Part shown: piece by piece, positions 43,784 through 53,449 of the stretch | Layout: every line of letters begins with the position of its first letter | Position numbering within the stretch: position 1 is the first letter of the stretch | Assembly (NCBI GenBank): GCA_951813015.1 | Contig: CATOTG010000002.1 | Span: 528,101 to 592,100, forward strand | Direction: 5' to 3' | Length of the DNA stretch: 64,000 nt | Source of the DNA: an uncultured Thermoanaerobaculia bacterium | Lineage (GTDB): Bacteria > Acidobacteriota > Thermoanaerobaculia > Multivoradales > Multivoraceae | Notes under the pieces: model-generated | Seen by the model: the letters and a program-made list of their open reading frames with translations, nothing else | Database searches by the model: none | Told to the model about the DNA's origin: nothing | Translations under genes and position numbers: made by a program

Positions 43784-46154
43784 TTGCGCATTCGCTGGCA
43801 GGCACTCCGCGCCACGGCAACCCTGGTCTCACTGGCCTCGGCAAGCGCGGCGACAGGACAAACCGAGTCACCGGACGCGGCAGCGGTCTTCGACCAACCC
43901 GGCCTGACGCTCGCTTTCAGTTCGTCCGACAGCGCGACCGACGCCCGGGTCGCACGCCTGGCCGCCCTCTACGTTCCCGAGGGCCGGACCGCAAGCCCCT
44001 TCCTCGATGCCGGTCCCTTCGAGGCCGCCTTTCGAGGCGCAATCGAACTCGACCTGAACGACTCGTACCGGTTCAGCGTGCGCGGCTCGGGGACCGTGCA
44101 GCTGAGCATCGGCGGCGAAGTCGTCATCGCGCGGCAAGAGCTTCCCGCTGGAGACGCTCCCCTGTCGTCCAACGGCGAGGTGCGCCTGAACAAGGGCCTC
44201 AATCCGATCGAACTCGTCTACCACAGCCCGACGGCCGGGGACGCCTTTCTCCGCCTGACCTGGCACAACGACTACCTGCCGGAGGAACCCCTGCCGCCGG
44301 AACGGCTTCGGCGCGCCGACTCGCCGGCGCTCCACCGGGGCCGGGCACGGCGAACTGCCCGAGACCTCGTGGCCAACGCGATGTGCGTCCGTTGCCACGC
44401 CGCCGCGAGCGGACCGTCGGACGGCATGCCGGAACTCCAGGCGACAGGACCCGCACTCGACGACATCGGCGCCCGTCTCCGACCGCGATGGATCGAACAG
44501 TGGCTGCTCGACCCGAAGGCGCTGCGACCACAGGCCCGGATGCCGCGACTGCTTTCGACCGAGGTCGCCGAGGCGCGTCGGCAGGCCGCGGACATCGCCG
44601 CGTACCTGGCTGGTGGCCGCGCAACGGAGGCGAAAGGACGATTACCGCTTGGTCGGTTCGGCGACGATCCCGCGCCGGATCCGGCAACCGCGACGCCGGC
44701 TGCCGAGGTCGCGGACGGCCGCCGCCTCTACGCCGAAATCGGCTGCGCGGCCTGCCACGGCGACGCGACCGCCCGGCCGGGAATGGACGCGGCGCCGCGG
44801 CTCGCAGCGTCGCCGGCGTTCGATGCCGCCAACGCGGCTGCCGGCCCGCCGGGTGCGCCCGCGTCCCCGCCGGCAAGCGGGGGTGAGCCGCCCGGCGGCG
44901 GTCAGGTTCCGGCCGCCTCGGTCCCGCCGAGACCGAAGTTCTCCGTGCTTGGGCGCCTGCGCGAAGAGCTTGGCGCTTACGAGAAAGACGCCGCGGGGAA
45001 CAGGGACCAGGCCCTTCGACTCGGGGACAAGTGGCAGCCGCCCGCTCTGGCGGCCTACTTGCTCAACCCGAACAGATTCGATCCCTGGAGCCGGATGCCG
45101 CGAACGGAACTCGAAGCCGGCGAAGCCGCCTCCCTGGCCGCCTACCTGTTGGCCCCCACTCCCGAGAACGGCGAAGCACCCCCGGTCCGACGCGATCCCC
45201 CGGGCGACCCCGAGCGCGGTCGACGTCTGGCCGAAGAACTCCGCTGCCGCAGTTGCCACTCCCTGCCCGGAGGCGACCCGCCGCCGGCAGCGGCGCCGCT
45301 TGAGCGGCTGGCGGACGCGAACCGGATCCGGGCAGCGAACGCGGACGGCGTTGCTCGGCATCCCCGCTACGACTTCGAACCGACGGAGTTCGACGCAATC
45401 GAGCGGCTTCTGGCCGAAGACGCGGCGGCCTTCTCCCGCGCCGTCCCGGTCGAGTACGCGGAGCGCAGGCTCAAGGCTGGCGGTTGCCTCGCCTGCCACA
45501 CCCGGGACGGCGTTCCAGCCTCCTGGTCGCCGCCGCCCGTTGCCGCCACCGTCCCCGCCGGGGAAAGCGCGGCGGACGACTTCTTCGCGCCTTCTGCCGA
45601 CGCGGAGGACGGCGCCGGGCCGGACCACCTGCCTCCGGACCTGACCTGGGCCGGCGCGAAGCTCCGCAGCGACTGGCTCGAAGCGTACGTCGCCGGTCGT
45701 GGCCAGGACCGCCCTCGCCCGCACCTGCGGGTGCGGATGCCGGCGTTCCCAGGTCATGCCGATCTTCTCGCCGCCGGGCTGCACCACCAGCACGGGCTAT
45801 CGCCTTCGCCGCCGGAACCGGAACCGGAACCGGTCGACCCCGAGCTCGCGGCAGTCGGCGGCAACCTGGTCCGCGGCGACCGCCTCGGCTGCCACTCCTG
45901 CCACGCCCTCGGCCGGGATCCCGCCCTGGGCGGCGAGGGCTCCGAAGAGACGATCAACTTCGACCTCGTGCGCCGGCGACTGAGGCGCGCCTACTTCGAC
46001 CGCTTCCTGCGCGATCCCCAGCGCATCCTGCCGGGCAGCAAGATGCCCCGGTTTCGTCGACGAGGACGGCTACACCGCGCTCTACGACGTCCTGGATGGC
46101 GAGGCCTCGCGTCAGTTCGAGGCCATCTGGCACTACCTGGGCGCCCTCGAGTGA
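43784..46154 (+). CDS. pentaheme cytochrome c with PA14-like domain, interrupted by a +1 frameshift
   Basis: A roughly 790-residue exported protein. The N-terminal signal is followed by a PA14-like sugar-binding module (FRGAIELDLNDSYRFSVRGS). Five heme motifs follow: CVRCH (~200), CAACH (~320), CRSCH (~487), CLACH (~567) and CHSCH (~702). The frame breaks at TTT 46052-46054: removing one T gives MPRFVDEDGYTALYDVLDGE and a natural end QFEAIWHYLGALE at 46154. The annotated long ORF instead runs on into arginine-rich noise. TTG 43784 start with GAGGT upstream. It probably accepts electrons from the dehydrogenase encoded immediately before it. Confidence 0.78.
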
Positions 46155-46272
46155 GGTCCCTGGCAGCGGCATCCCCGGCTCAAGCCTGTTTCCTCCGCGT
46201 CAGCGCGGCGCGCCGACGACGGCAGTTCCGCCGTTTCCCTGCCCGAGGTTCCGCTTGTGCTGCCTCAACGGG

Positions 46273-46278
46273 TACTCT
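46273..46278 (+). promoter_or_regulatory. candidate leaderless -10 box (TACTCT) for boxB
   Basis: TACTCT ends 6 bases before ATG 46285; the spacer GAACCG has no Shine-Dalgarno. Confidence 0.35.
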
Positions 46279-46284
46279 GAACCG

Positions 46285-47749
46285 ATGGCCACCCTTGACG
46301 CCATCGTCGACTACGATGTCCTGATTCCGAACAACGTCGCGCTGGCGTCGGACGCCCGCGTCCGCCGCGGCCTGGAGCGCTGGCACCCCGGCTACATCGA
46401 CTGGTGGATGGACATGGGGCCGGACGGCTTCCAGACTTCCGATGTCTATCTCCGCACCGCCGTGCGCGTCGAGTCGCAGGGCGCGGACAAGTGGGCGGTC
46501 TTCAACTACGTGAAGATGCCCGACTACCGCTGGGGCATCCTGCTCGCACCCGCGGACCCCAACCGGGAGATCCCCTTCGGCCGCCACCGCGGCGAGCCTG
46601 CCTGGCAGGAAATCCCCGGTGAGTACCGCGCCATGCTGCGCCGGCTGATCGTCATCCAGGGCGACACGGAACCGGCATCCGTTGAACAGCAGCGCTTCCT
46701 GGGCAAGACGGCGCCCCTCGCTCTACGACATGCGGAACCTCTTCCAGGTCAACGTCGAGGAGGGGCGCCATCTCTGGGCGATGGTCTACCTGCTCCAGAA
46801 GTACTTCGGCCGCGACGGCCGGGAGGAAGCCGGCGAGCTGCTGCGCCGCCGCTCCGGCTCCGAGGACGCGCCGCGCATGCTCGGCGCGTTCAACGAGGAG
46901 ACTCCGGACTGGCTCTCCTTCTTCCTGTTCACCTTCTTCACCGACCGCGACGGCAAGATGCAGCTCGAATCTCTGGCCCAGTCCGGCTTCGATCCGCTGT
47001 CCCGCACCTGCCGGTTCATGCTCACGGAAGAGGCGTTCCACATGTTCGTCGGCGAGAGCGGCGTCACCCGGATCGTCCAGCGCACCTGCGAGGCGATGAC
47101 CGCCGCCGACATGGACGACCCCACCGAGGTCGAAGCCGTGCGGGCACTCGGCGTGATCGACCTGCCGACGATCCAGAAGAAGGTGAACCTCCACTACTCC
47201 CTGACTCTCGACCTGTTCGGCTCCGAACTGTCTACGAACTCCGCCAACTTCTTCAACGCCGGGCTCAAGGGCCGCTTCCGCGAGCACCGGCTGGAGGACG
47301 ACCATCGCCTGCACGAAGCGACCTACGGCATCCCCGAACCGTCGAACGGCGGCTGGAGCGTCGCCCTGCACCCGGCCCTGAACGCCCTGAACGCGCGGCT
47401 GCGCGACGACTTCACGGACGACTGCAATCTCGGCGTCGGCCGCTGGAACAAGACGATCCGCCAGTCCGGGGTCGACTACGAGATCACGCTGCCCCACGTC
47501 GCCTTTCACCGCCAGACCGGCGTCTACCGTGACCTGCACGCGACCCCGGAGGGCGATCTCGTGTCCGAGGACGAATGGAACCGCCGTCGCCGCGAGTGGC
47601 TCCCGGACGATGCCGACCGCGCCTTCATCGAATCCCTGATGAAGGCCGAGTTGCGGCCCGGCCACTACGCCTCGTGGATCGCCGAACCGAGGATCCGGAT
47701 CAACCACAAGCCCGGCGACTTCGAGTGGGTCAAGCTGGCCGAGGCGTAG
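46285..47749 (+). CDS. boxB: benzoyl-CoA 2,3-epoxidase subunit BoxB, interrupted by a +1 frameshift
   Basis: The N-terminal part (DYDVLIPNNVALASDARVRR, VYLRTAVRVESQGADKWAVF, MPDYRWGILLAP) and the C-terminal part (SLYDMRNLFQVNVEEGRHLW, MLTEEAFHMFVGESGVTRIV) are consecutive pieces of BoxB, the diiron oxygenase that epoxidises benzoyl-CoA. The frames join after one C is removed from CCCC at 46714-46717, giving about 487 residues, near the family length. EEAFHMFVGE supplies iron ligands. No BoxA reductase or BoxC hydrolase is present here, so the partners lie elsewhere or the role differs. The break may be a sequencing error. Confidence 0.82.
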
Positions 47750-47820
47750 AAGTTGAAGCTCTACATCGTAGACCTGACCCGACTTCCTGGCTTCCTGACG
47801 CCCTGTACTGAGGACCGGCG

Positions 47821-48222
47821 CTAGGCCCGTACCAGCCGATTCCCCCTGCTCCTGGCCCTTCCCCGCCGGCCGACACCGGATGTCCGGCTCATCGGCTTCC
47901 GCCGGCGGCGCATATGGGCCTGACGCTTGACCCGTCGCCGGGCCGTGGCGAATGACTGGTTGATGGCGATCGGGAGGGCGCCCACGGTCGACCTGTGGAC
48001 GACCACGTCCGGTCCCGGCAGCGCGACCTTCACGACGACGTCGAACGACAGTCCGTTGCGCCGGTTCCGGGCCGGGCCGGTGACGGCCACCTCACAGTCC
48101 ACGATCCGCGAGTTGAACCGCTCCAGGCCCTGAGCCTCGAACTCGATCGTGCGTTTCAGGTCCTCATTCAGTTGGATGCCCTGAGTGCGGATCCTGACGG
48201 GAAAACTCGGATTCGATCTCAC
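47821..48222 (-). CDS. HPF/RaiA-like ribosome-associated protein with basic tail
   Basis: The 133-residue product resembles ribosome hibernation factors: FPVRIRTQGIQLNEDLKRTI, NSRIVDCEVAVTGPARNRRN and SFDVVVKVALPGPDVVVHRS, followed by an arginine-rich tail (RRRVKRQAHMRRRRKPMSRT). It lacks the dimerisation domain of long HPF. GTG 48222 is chosen because GGAGGAGG sits 8-10 bases upstream; the ORF-track ATG at 48264 would put that site inside the gene. It likely binds ribosomes in stationary phase. Confidence 0.7.
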   Translation of the reverse strand: MRSNPSFPVRIRTQGIQLNEDLKRTIEFEAQGLERFNSRIVDCEVAVTGPARNRRNGLSFDVVVKVALPGPDVVVHRSTVGALPIAINQSFATARRRVKRQAHMRRRRKPMSRTSGVGRRGRARSRGNRLVRA

Positions 48223-48375
48223 CTCGTTTGCCTCCTCCTGGTTGTTCCCCGGGTGGTCCGGCAACGAGGTCCGGCCGCTCTTCGCGGCTTCCCGCCCGAT
48301 GCGGGGCTCGTCCAGCCACCCTCATCGATGCCTCACCATCGTACAACGCGCCGGCCGCGGCGCTATTCCGGCCCC

Positions 48376-48409
48376 GTACTCCGCTGCTACTCGTACTCCG
48401 CTGCTACCC
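48376..48409. repeat. 17-bp tandem repeat at the 3' end of the deacetylase gene
   Basis: GTACTCCGCTGCTACTC is followed directly by GTACTCCGCTGCTACCC; the second copy ends inside the deacetylase stop region. It resembles the 13-bp duplication at another gene end in this window. Confidence 0.55.
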
Positions 48410-49405
48410 GCTCCGGTCCATCCCGACCGTGCCCCGCAGATAAACGTCGATCAACCGCGGCAGGGCGTCCACGTCGTACCCGCCTTCCAGAACGGAGACC
48501 AGCCGACCCTCGCAGACGTCTTCGGCAAGGTCGGCCAGATCGACGCCGAACCGATGGAAGGCTTCCTCCGTCAACTCCATGCCGGCAAGCGGGTCGTTCC
48601 GCCAGGCATCGAAGCCGGCCGAGACAAGCAGGACGTCGGGGTTGAAGGACCGCACCGCGGGCAGCAGCATGTCGTCCATCACCTCGCGGTACGCATCGTC
48701 GCCACTGCCCGCCGGCAGCGGAGCGTTGACCGTTGTCCCCTCGCCGTCGCCCATGCCCCGCTCGCTGGCGGCGCCCGTCCCGGGGTAGAAGGGGTACTGG
48801 TGGACGCTCAGGTAGGCCACGTCGGCCCGGTGGTCAAACAGGTGCTGGGTGCCGTTGCCGTGGTGGACGTCGAAGTCGAGAATCGCCACGCGCTCCAAGC
48901 CGTGCACGTCGATCAGGCCCTGGGCCAGGATCGCGATCTGGTTCAGATAGCAGAATCCCATCGCCCGGTCCCGTTCGCAGTGGTGGCCGGGCGGCCGCGT
49001 GACGCTCATCGCCCGGTGACCGGCGCCGAGCATCGCGTGGTCGCCGGCGGCCAACGCGGCATCCACCGCGGCCCAGGCGGCGTCGGCCGTCCCCGGCGAC
49101 AACGGGTTGTCGTTCGTGTCGAGCATCGGGGTCGGTCGCAGCGGAAACTCGCCCTTCGCCGCCGACGCCGCGACTTCGGCCACCGCCGCCTCCATCCGCT
49201 CGATGTACTCCGGATCGTGAACCAGGGCCGCCAGCCGGCGGGCGTGGCCCGCCATCCCGCCCGGCGGCCCGTCGGCGCCGGCCTCCACCAGGTTCCAGTC
49301 CCGCTCACGCAGGGTTGGCAATACCGACTGCAGCCGCTCCGGCCGCTCCGGAAACCCCCTCGGCACCGTGTGAACCTGGCAACGCGGGTCCCAGAAGACA
49401 CTCAT
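48404..49405 (-). CDS. histone deacetylase-family amidohydrolase
   Basis: A 333-residue zinc amidohydrolase with all class II HDAC-type motifs: SVTRPPGHHCERDRAMGFCY, AILDFDVHHGNGTQHLFDHR, SVHQYPFYPGTG, LLVSAGFDAWRNDPLAGMEL and LEGGYDVDALP. These supply the HH dyad and the zinc aspartates and histidine. Bacterial members deacetylate polyamines, acetoin-related substrates or acetylated proteins. ATG 49405 (MSVFWDPRC) fits family length; in-frame ATGs at 49417 and 49432 are alternatives and none has a good ribosome site. Divergent from the PQQ propeller gene. Confidence 0.87.
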   Translation of the reverse strand: MSVFWDPRCQVHTVPRGFPERPERLQSVLPTLRERDWNLVEAGADGPPGGMAGHARRLAALVHDPEYIERMEAAVAEVAASAAKGEFPLRPTPMLDTNDNPLSPGTADAAWAAVDAALAAGDHAMLGAGHRAMSVTRPPGHHCERDRAMGFCYLNQIAILAQGLIDVHGLERVAILDFDVHHGNGTQHLFDHRADVAYLSVHQYPFYPGTGAASERGMGDGEGTTVNAPLPAGSGDDAYREVMDDMLLPAVRSFNPDVLLVSAGFDAWRNDPLAGMELTEEAFHRFGVDLADLAEDVCEGRLVSVLEGGYDVDALPRLIDVYLRGTVGMDRSG

Positions 49406-49436
49406 CGGCGAGTTCATTGGGATAGCGTACATCTTG

Positions 49437-50786
49437 ATGAAAACTTCGCCGGTTCGCCGTCTCCTGGTCCTGGCAACACTGTGCACGGCGGTCGCCTCGG
49501 CCGTCGCCGCCTCGGACAATTGGCCATCGTTCCGCGGCAACGCCGCGGACGGAAGGGGCACCGGCTCGCCGCCGGCCACCTGGAACGTGGAAACCGGCGA
49601 GAACGTCCTCTTCCGGGTCGCGGTCCCCGGCCTCGGCCATTCAAGCCCGGTGATCTGGGGCGACCGCCTGTTTCTGACCTCGGCCGTGCCCGACCGCGGC
49701 GAGGCGTCCCTCAAGGTCGGTCTCTACGGCGACGGCACGCCGGTCGCCGGCGAGCCGCCCCAGCGCTTCCAGGTGTTGGCGTTCGACAAGCGGACCGGCG
49801 AACTCCTCTGGCAGCACACCGCGTTCCACGGGGTCCCCTCGATCAAGCGCCACACGAAGGCGTCACACACGAACTCGACTCCCGCGACGGACGGCGCCGT
49901 CCTCGTCGCCTTCTTCGGCTCCGAGGGGCTGCACGCCTACGACCTGGACGGCAACCCTCTGTGGAACCGTCAGTTCGGCGTGCTCGACTCGGGGCCCTAC
50001 GACTTCCCTGACTACGAGTGGGGATTCGCCAGCTCGCCGGTCGTCCACGACGGCCGGGTGATCATCCAGGTCGACATCCTGAGCGACTCCTTCGTCTCCG
50101 TCCTGGACGCTGCGACCGGCGAGGACGTCTGGCGCACACCCCGCGAAGAGGTCGCCACCTGGAGCACGCCTGCCGTCTTTCCGCGCGACGGCGGCGGCCG
50201 TCAGGTCGTCCTGAACGGCTACCGCCACATCGGCGGCTACGACTTCGACACGGGCGAGGAACTCTGGCGGATCGAGGGAGGCGGCGACATTCCCGTGCCG
50301 ACTCCGATCCGGGCAGGCAACGACGGCCCGATCCTGATCACGAACGCCCATGGCCGGCTGAAGCCGATCTACGCGATCGATCCGGACGCCGAGGGCAAGC
50401 TCGACCCAGGCCACAGCGCCATGGCCTGGTTCCACGAGCGGCTCGGCAACTACATGCAAACGCCGATTGTCGTCGGCGACCTCGCCTACTTCTGCTACGA
50501 CAACGGCGTGGTCACCGTCGTCGACTGGACGACCGGCGAACGGCTGGCCCAGAAGCGACTGGGCCGCGGCGCCTCCGGCTTCAGCGCCTCGGCGGTCGCC
50601 GCCGGCGGCCGCATCTACTTCAACAGCGAGGACGGCGACGTCTACGTGATCGAGCCGGGTACGGACCTGAACGAGATTGCCGTCAACGAACTGGGCGAGA
50701 CCCTGATGGCGACGCCGGCCATCTCGGACAGCGTCATCTACTTCCGGGCACGGCGCCACCTGATCGCAGCTGGCAACGGCCCCTGA
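49437..50786 (+). CDS. secreted PQQ-binding-like beta-propeller protein
   Basis: A 449-residue exported protein: signal VRRLLVLATLCTAVASAVAA, then WPSFRGNAADGRGTGSPPATW and repeated propeller blades such as FQVLAFDKRTGELLWQHTAF, FVSVLDAATGEDVWRTP, GYDFDTGEELWRIEG and VTVVDWTTGERLAQKRLG. These PQQ-like (PQQ_2) repeat proteins often lack a true quinone site, so catalysis is uncertain. ATG 49437 is preferred to the TTG three bases upstream. Its 5' end lies close to the divergent deacetylase start. Confidence 0.82.
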   Translation: MKTSPVRRLLVLATLCTAVASAVAASDNWPSFRGNAADGRGTGSPPATWNVETGENVLFRVAVPGLGHSSPVIWGDRLFLTSAVPDRGEASLKVGLYGDGTPVAGEPPQRFQVLAFDKRTGELLWQHTAFHGVPSIKRHTKASHTNSTPATDGAVLVAFFGSEGLHAYDLDGNPLWNRQFGVLDSGPYDFPDYEWGFASSPVVHDGRVIIQVDILSDSFVSVLDAATGEDVWRTPREEVATWSTPAVFPRDGGGRQVVLNGYRHIGGYDFDTGEELWRIEGGGDIPVPTPIRAGNDGPILITNAHGRLKPIYAIDPDAEGKLDPGHSAMAWFHERLGNYMQTPIVVGDLAYFCYDNGVVTVVDWTTGERLAQKRLGRGASGFSASAVAAGGRIYFNSEDGDVYVIEPGTDLNEIAVNELGETLMATPAISDSVIYFRARRHLIAAGNGP

Positions 50787-50813
50787 CGCCCACCGGGCGT
50801 TCGATCAGTTCGT

Positions 50814-51194
50814 TCAGGCCTTGCGCTGCAGAACGGCGCTGAAGCTGTCCCGATGCCGGTGGGCGACGTAGAGGCCCAGAACCACCGCCGCGATGCCGAT
50901 GGCCACGCCCTCGGGCGCAAGGAAGATGTGGAAGAGCAGGATGTTCAGGACCACCGGCGCCAGCCCGACGAGCGCGAGCGGCACGAAGATTCCGAGGATC
51001 AGCAGCACGCCGCAGACGATCTCCGTCACCTTGATCACCGGCCAAAGGTAGCCGGTGTCCATCATCGCGCCGATGAAGGCGCCCGCCTCTTCACCCATCT
51101 CCGGTTGCGGGCCCAGCTCGAACAGACCCACGACGCCGAAGACTGCAAAGATGAGTCCCAGCAGCACGCGAGCGAGCATTGGAAGATGCTTCAT
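50814..51194 (-). CDS. DoxX-family integral membrane protein
   Basis: A 126-residue protein with four membrane helices: MLARVLLGLIFAVFGVVGLF, GYLWPVIKVTEIVCGVLLIL, VPLALVGLAPVVLNILLFHI and GVAIGIAAVVLGLYVA. The FELG..PEM loop and PVIKVTEI fit the DoxX/DUF4870-like group of small quinone-associated or redox-protective proteins. A clear GGGAGGTAGACG precedes the ATG. Its job is not defined. Confidence 0.75.
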   Translation of the reverse strand: MKHLPMLARVLLGLIFAVFGVVGLFELGPQPEMGEEAGAFIGAMMDTGYLWPVIKVTEIVCGVLLILGIFVPLALVGLAPVVLNILLFHIFLAPEGVAIGIAAVVLGLYVAHRHRDSFSAVLQRKA

Positions 51195-51374
51195 CGTCTA
51201 CCTCCCCTGTCTTGTGTGGTCCTCCTCCGGCGACCCGGTCGGCACGTCGGTCGAGGGGCCGCCGGGAGATCCGCATCGTTCGCGGCTGCGAACTCCTCCT
51301 CCGGCGCCGGCTCCCCGGCGGCGTTGCGCGTCACGCCAGCGTAGCGTTCGGACTCAAGCGGCGAGGAAAACAAC

Positions 51375-53315
51375 TTGACCAGGAGCGAGATTCTCTGGCG
51401 GCCATCGGCAGCTCAGGTCGGCGCCTGCAACCTGACTCGCTACCTGCGTTGGCTCGAGTCGGAACGCGGCCTGCGGTTCTTTGACTACGGCGATCTCTGG
51501 CAGTGGTCGGTAACCGACCTGGAAGCCTTCTGGAGTTCGATCGCCGACTACTTCGACGTCCGGTTCCATGCACCGCCGGAGCGAGTGCTGGCCGACCGCG
51601 CGATGCCCGGCGCCTGTTGGTTCCCCGGCGCCGAACTGAACTACGCGGAGCACGCGCTCGCCCGGGGCGGCCCCGAACCGGCGCTCATCTGCCGCGGCGA
51701 GACGGGAGTGCGGCGCGAGTTCAGCCGCGACGACCTGAAGCGCGAAGTCGGCGCCGCAAGGGCCGGTCTGCGTCGGCTCGGCGTCGGCCGGGGCGACCGC
51801 GTGGTCGCCTACGTCCCGAACGACGCCGAGGCCGTGATTGCCTTCCTCGCCACCGCGAGTCTGGGCGCGATCTGGTCGAGTTGTCCGCCCGAGTTCGGGG
51901 TGGACAGCGTGCTGGACCGCTTCCGTCAGATCGAGCCGAAGGTCCTGATCGGCACAGGCAGCTACCGCTACAACGGCCGGCGGTACGACCGAAGCGATGA
52001 CCTGCAACGGATCGTCGGCGCCCTGCCCACTCTCGAGGCGGCGGTTCTGGTTCAAGGCGCCCACGCGGTCGGCCAGGCGACCGCCTGCCTGCCCTGGCAG
52101 GAACTGACCGCCGGACCGGGCGAACTCGCCTTCGAGCCGGCGCCCTTCGACCACCCTCTCTGGATCCTCTACTCGTCGGGCACGACGGGGCTGCCGAAGG
52201 CAATCGTCCAGGGCCACGGCGGCATCCTGGTCGAGCACCTGAAGCAGTTGGCGTTCCACACCGATCTCGGCGCGGGTGACCGCTTCTTCTGGTACACGAC
52301 GACCGGTTGGATGATGTGGAACTACCTGGTCTCGGGACTCCTCGTGGGCGCCGCGGTCGTCCTCTACGACGGCTCGCCCGGGTGGCCCGACTTGAGCGCC
52401 CTGTACCGCCTGGCCGACGAGGAGGCGGTGACCTGCTTCGGCGTCAGCGCTCCCTTCCTGATGGCCTGCCGAGCCGCCGGTCTTGAGCCCGGCAGGCAGT
52501 TCGACTTCAAGGCCCTGCGCGCGATCGGTTCGACCGGCGCGCCATTGCCGGCCGAAGGGTTCGACTGGGTCCATGAGCACGTGAAGTCCGACGTCTGGCT
52601 CGGCTCGCTCTCCGGCGGTACCGACGTGTGCACCGGCTTCGTCGGCCCGAACCCCTTGCAACCGGTCCGCCGCGGCCGCATCCAGTGCCGCTCGCTCGGC
52701 GCCAAGGTCGAGGCCTTTGACGAGAGCGGCCGCGCAGTGACCGGGCAGGTCGGCGAGCTGGTGATCACCGAGCCCCTGCCCTCCATGCCGCTCTTCTTCT
52801 GGAACGACGATTCCGGCGAGCGCTACCGGGAGAGCTACTTCGACCACTATTCCTCTGTGTGGCGCCACGGCGACTGGGTCGAGTTCGACGAAGACGGCAG
52901 CTCGGTGATCGTTGGCCGCTCCGACTCGACGCTCAACCGGGGCGGCGTGCGAATGGGCACTTCGGAGTTCTACCGGGCTGCGGCGGAGTTGCCTGAGGTC
53001 GAGGACTGCGTGATCGTCGACACCGGGAGCATGGACCGCGAGGGCAAGCTGTGGCTGTTCGTCGTGCTGGCGGAGGACGCGACTCTCGACATCGAACTCG
53101 CCGACCGCATCCGGCGCCACCTGCGCACGCGGCTCTCGCCGCGGCACGGTCCGGACGAGATCCGGGCGATCCCCGAGGTGCCGACCACGCTGTCCGGCAA
53201 GAAGCTCGAGGTGCCGATCAAGCGGATCCTCGCCGGCGAGGCGGTGGAGACGGCGGTCAACGCAGGGACCCTGAAGAACCCGGACTCGGTCGCCGCCCTC
53301 GTGGCGACCCTGTAG
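51375..53315 (+). CDS. acetoacetyl-CoA synthetase (acetoacetate-CoA ligase)
   Basis: A 646-residue adenylate-forming ligase with the acetoacetate-CoA ligase architecture: FDYGDLWQWSVTDLEAFWSS at the N-terminus, ACWFPGAELNYAEHALARGG, ILYSSGTTGLPKAIVQGHGG near 265, TTTGWMMWNYLVSGL, LGSLSGGTDVCTGFVG and C-terminal LSGKKLEVPIKRILAG. It activates acetoacetate (ketone body) for fatty acid or polyhydroxyalkanoate metabolism. It starts with TTG 51375 following GAGGAAAACAAC. It sits alone, divergent from DoxX. Confidence 0.92.
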   Translation: MTRSEILWRPSAAQVGACNLTRYLRWLESERGLRFFDYGDLWQWSVTDLEAFWSSIADYFDVRFHAPPERVLADRAMPGACWFPGAELNYAEHALARGGPEPALICRGETGVRREFSRDDLKREVGAARAGLRRLGVGRGDRVVAYVPNDAEAVIAFLATASLGAIWSSCPPEFGVDSVLDRFRQIEPKVLIGTGSYRYNGRRYDRSDDLQRIVGALPTLEAAVLVQGAHAVGQATACLPWQELTAGPGELAFEPAPFDHPLWILYSSGTTGLPKAIVQGHGGILVEHLKQLAFHTDLGAGDRFFWYTTTGWMMWNYLVSGLLVGAAVVLYDGSPGWPDLSALYRLADEEAVTCFGVSAPFLMACRAAGLEPGRQFDFKALRAIGSTGAPLPAEGFDWVHEHVKSDVWLGSLSGGTDVCTGFVGPNPLQPVRRGRIQCRSLGAKVEAFDESGRAVTGQVGELVITEPLPSMPLFFWNDDSGERYRESYFDHYSSVWRHGDWVEFDEDGSSVIVGRSDSTLNRGGVRMGTSEFYRAAAELPEVEDCVIVDTGSMDREGKLWLFVVLAEDATLDIELADRIRRHLRTRLSPRHGPDEIRAIPEVPTTLSGKKLEVPIKRILAGEAVETAVNAGTLKNPDSVAALVATL

Positions 53316-53324
53316 CCGCCCGCC

Positions 53325-53446
53325 GGACCTTGGAAGACCGGCAGACCGGTTTCCCACAGCTACCGCAGCCTCGTCGACTACTCGCCTCTCGGACGGCCTG
53401 GGACAGGGACCAGAATTCACACCCAGCAAAGGTACAGGTGCGCCGG
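53325..53446 (+). repeat. dispersed repeat R, copy 2
   Basis: It begins GGACCTTGGAAGACCGGCAG and ends CAAAGGTACAGGTGCGCCGG, nearly identical to copies at 13189 and 61873. It is followed directly by palindromic module P. It lies between the convergent stops of the acetoacetyl-CoA synthetase and M16 peptidase genes. Confidence 0.85.
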
Positions 53447-53449
53447 ACC

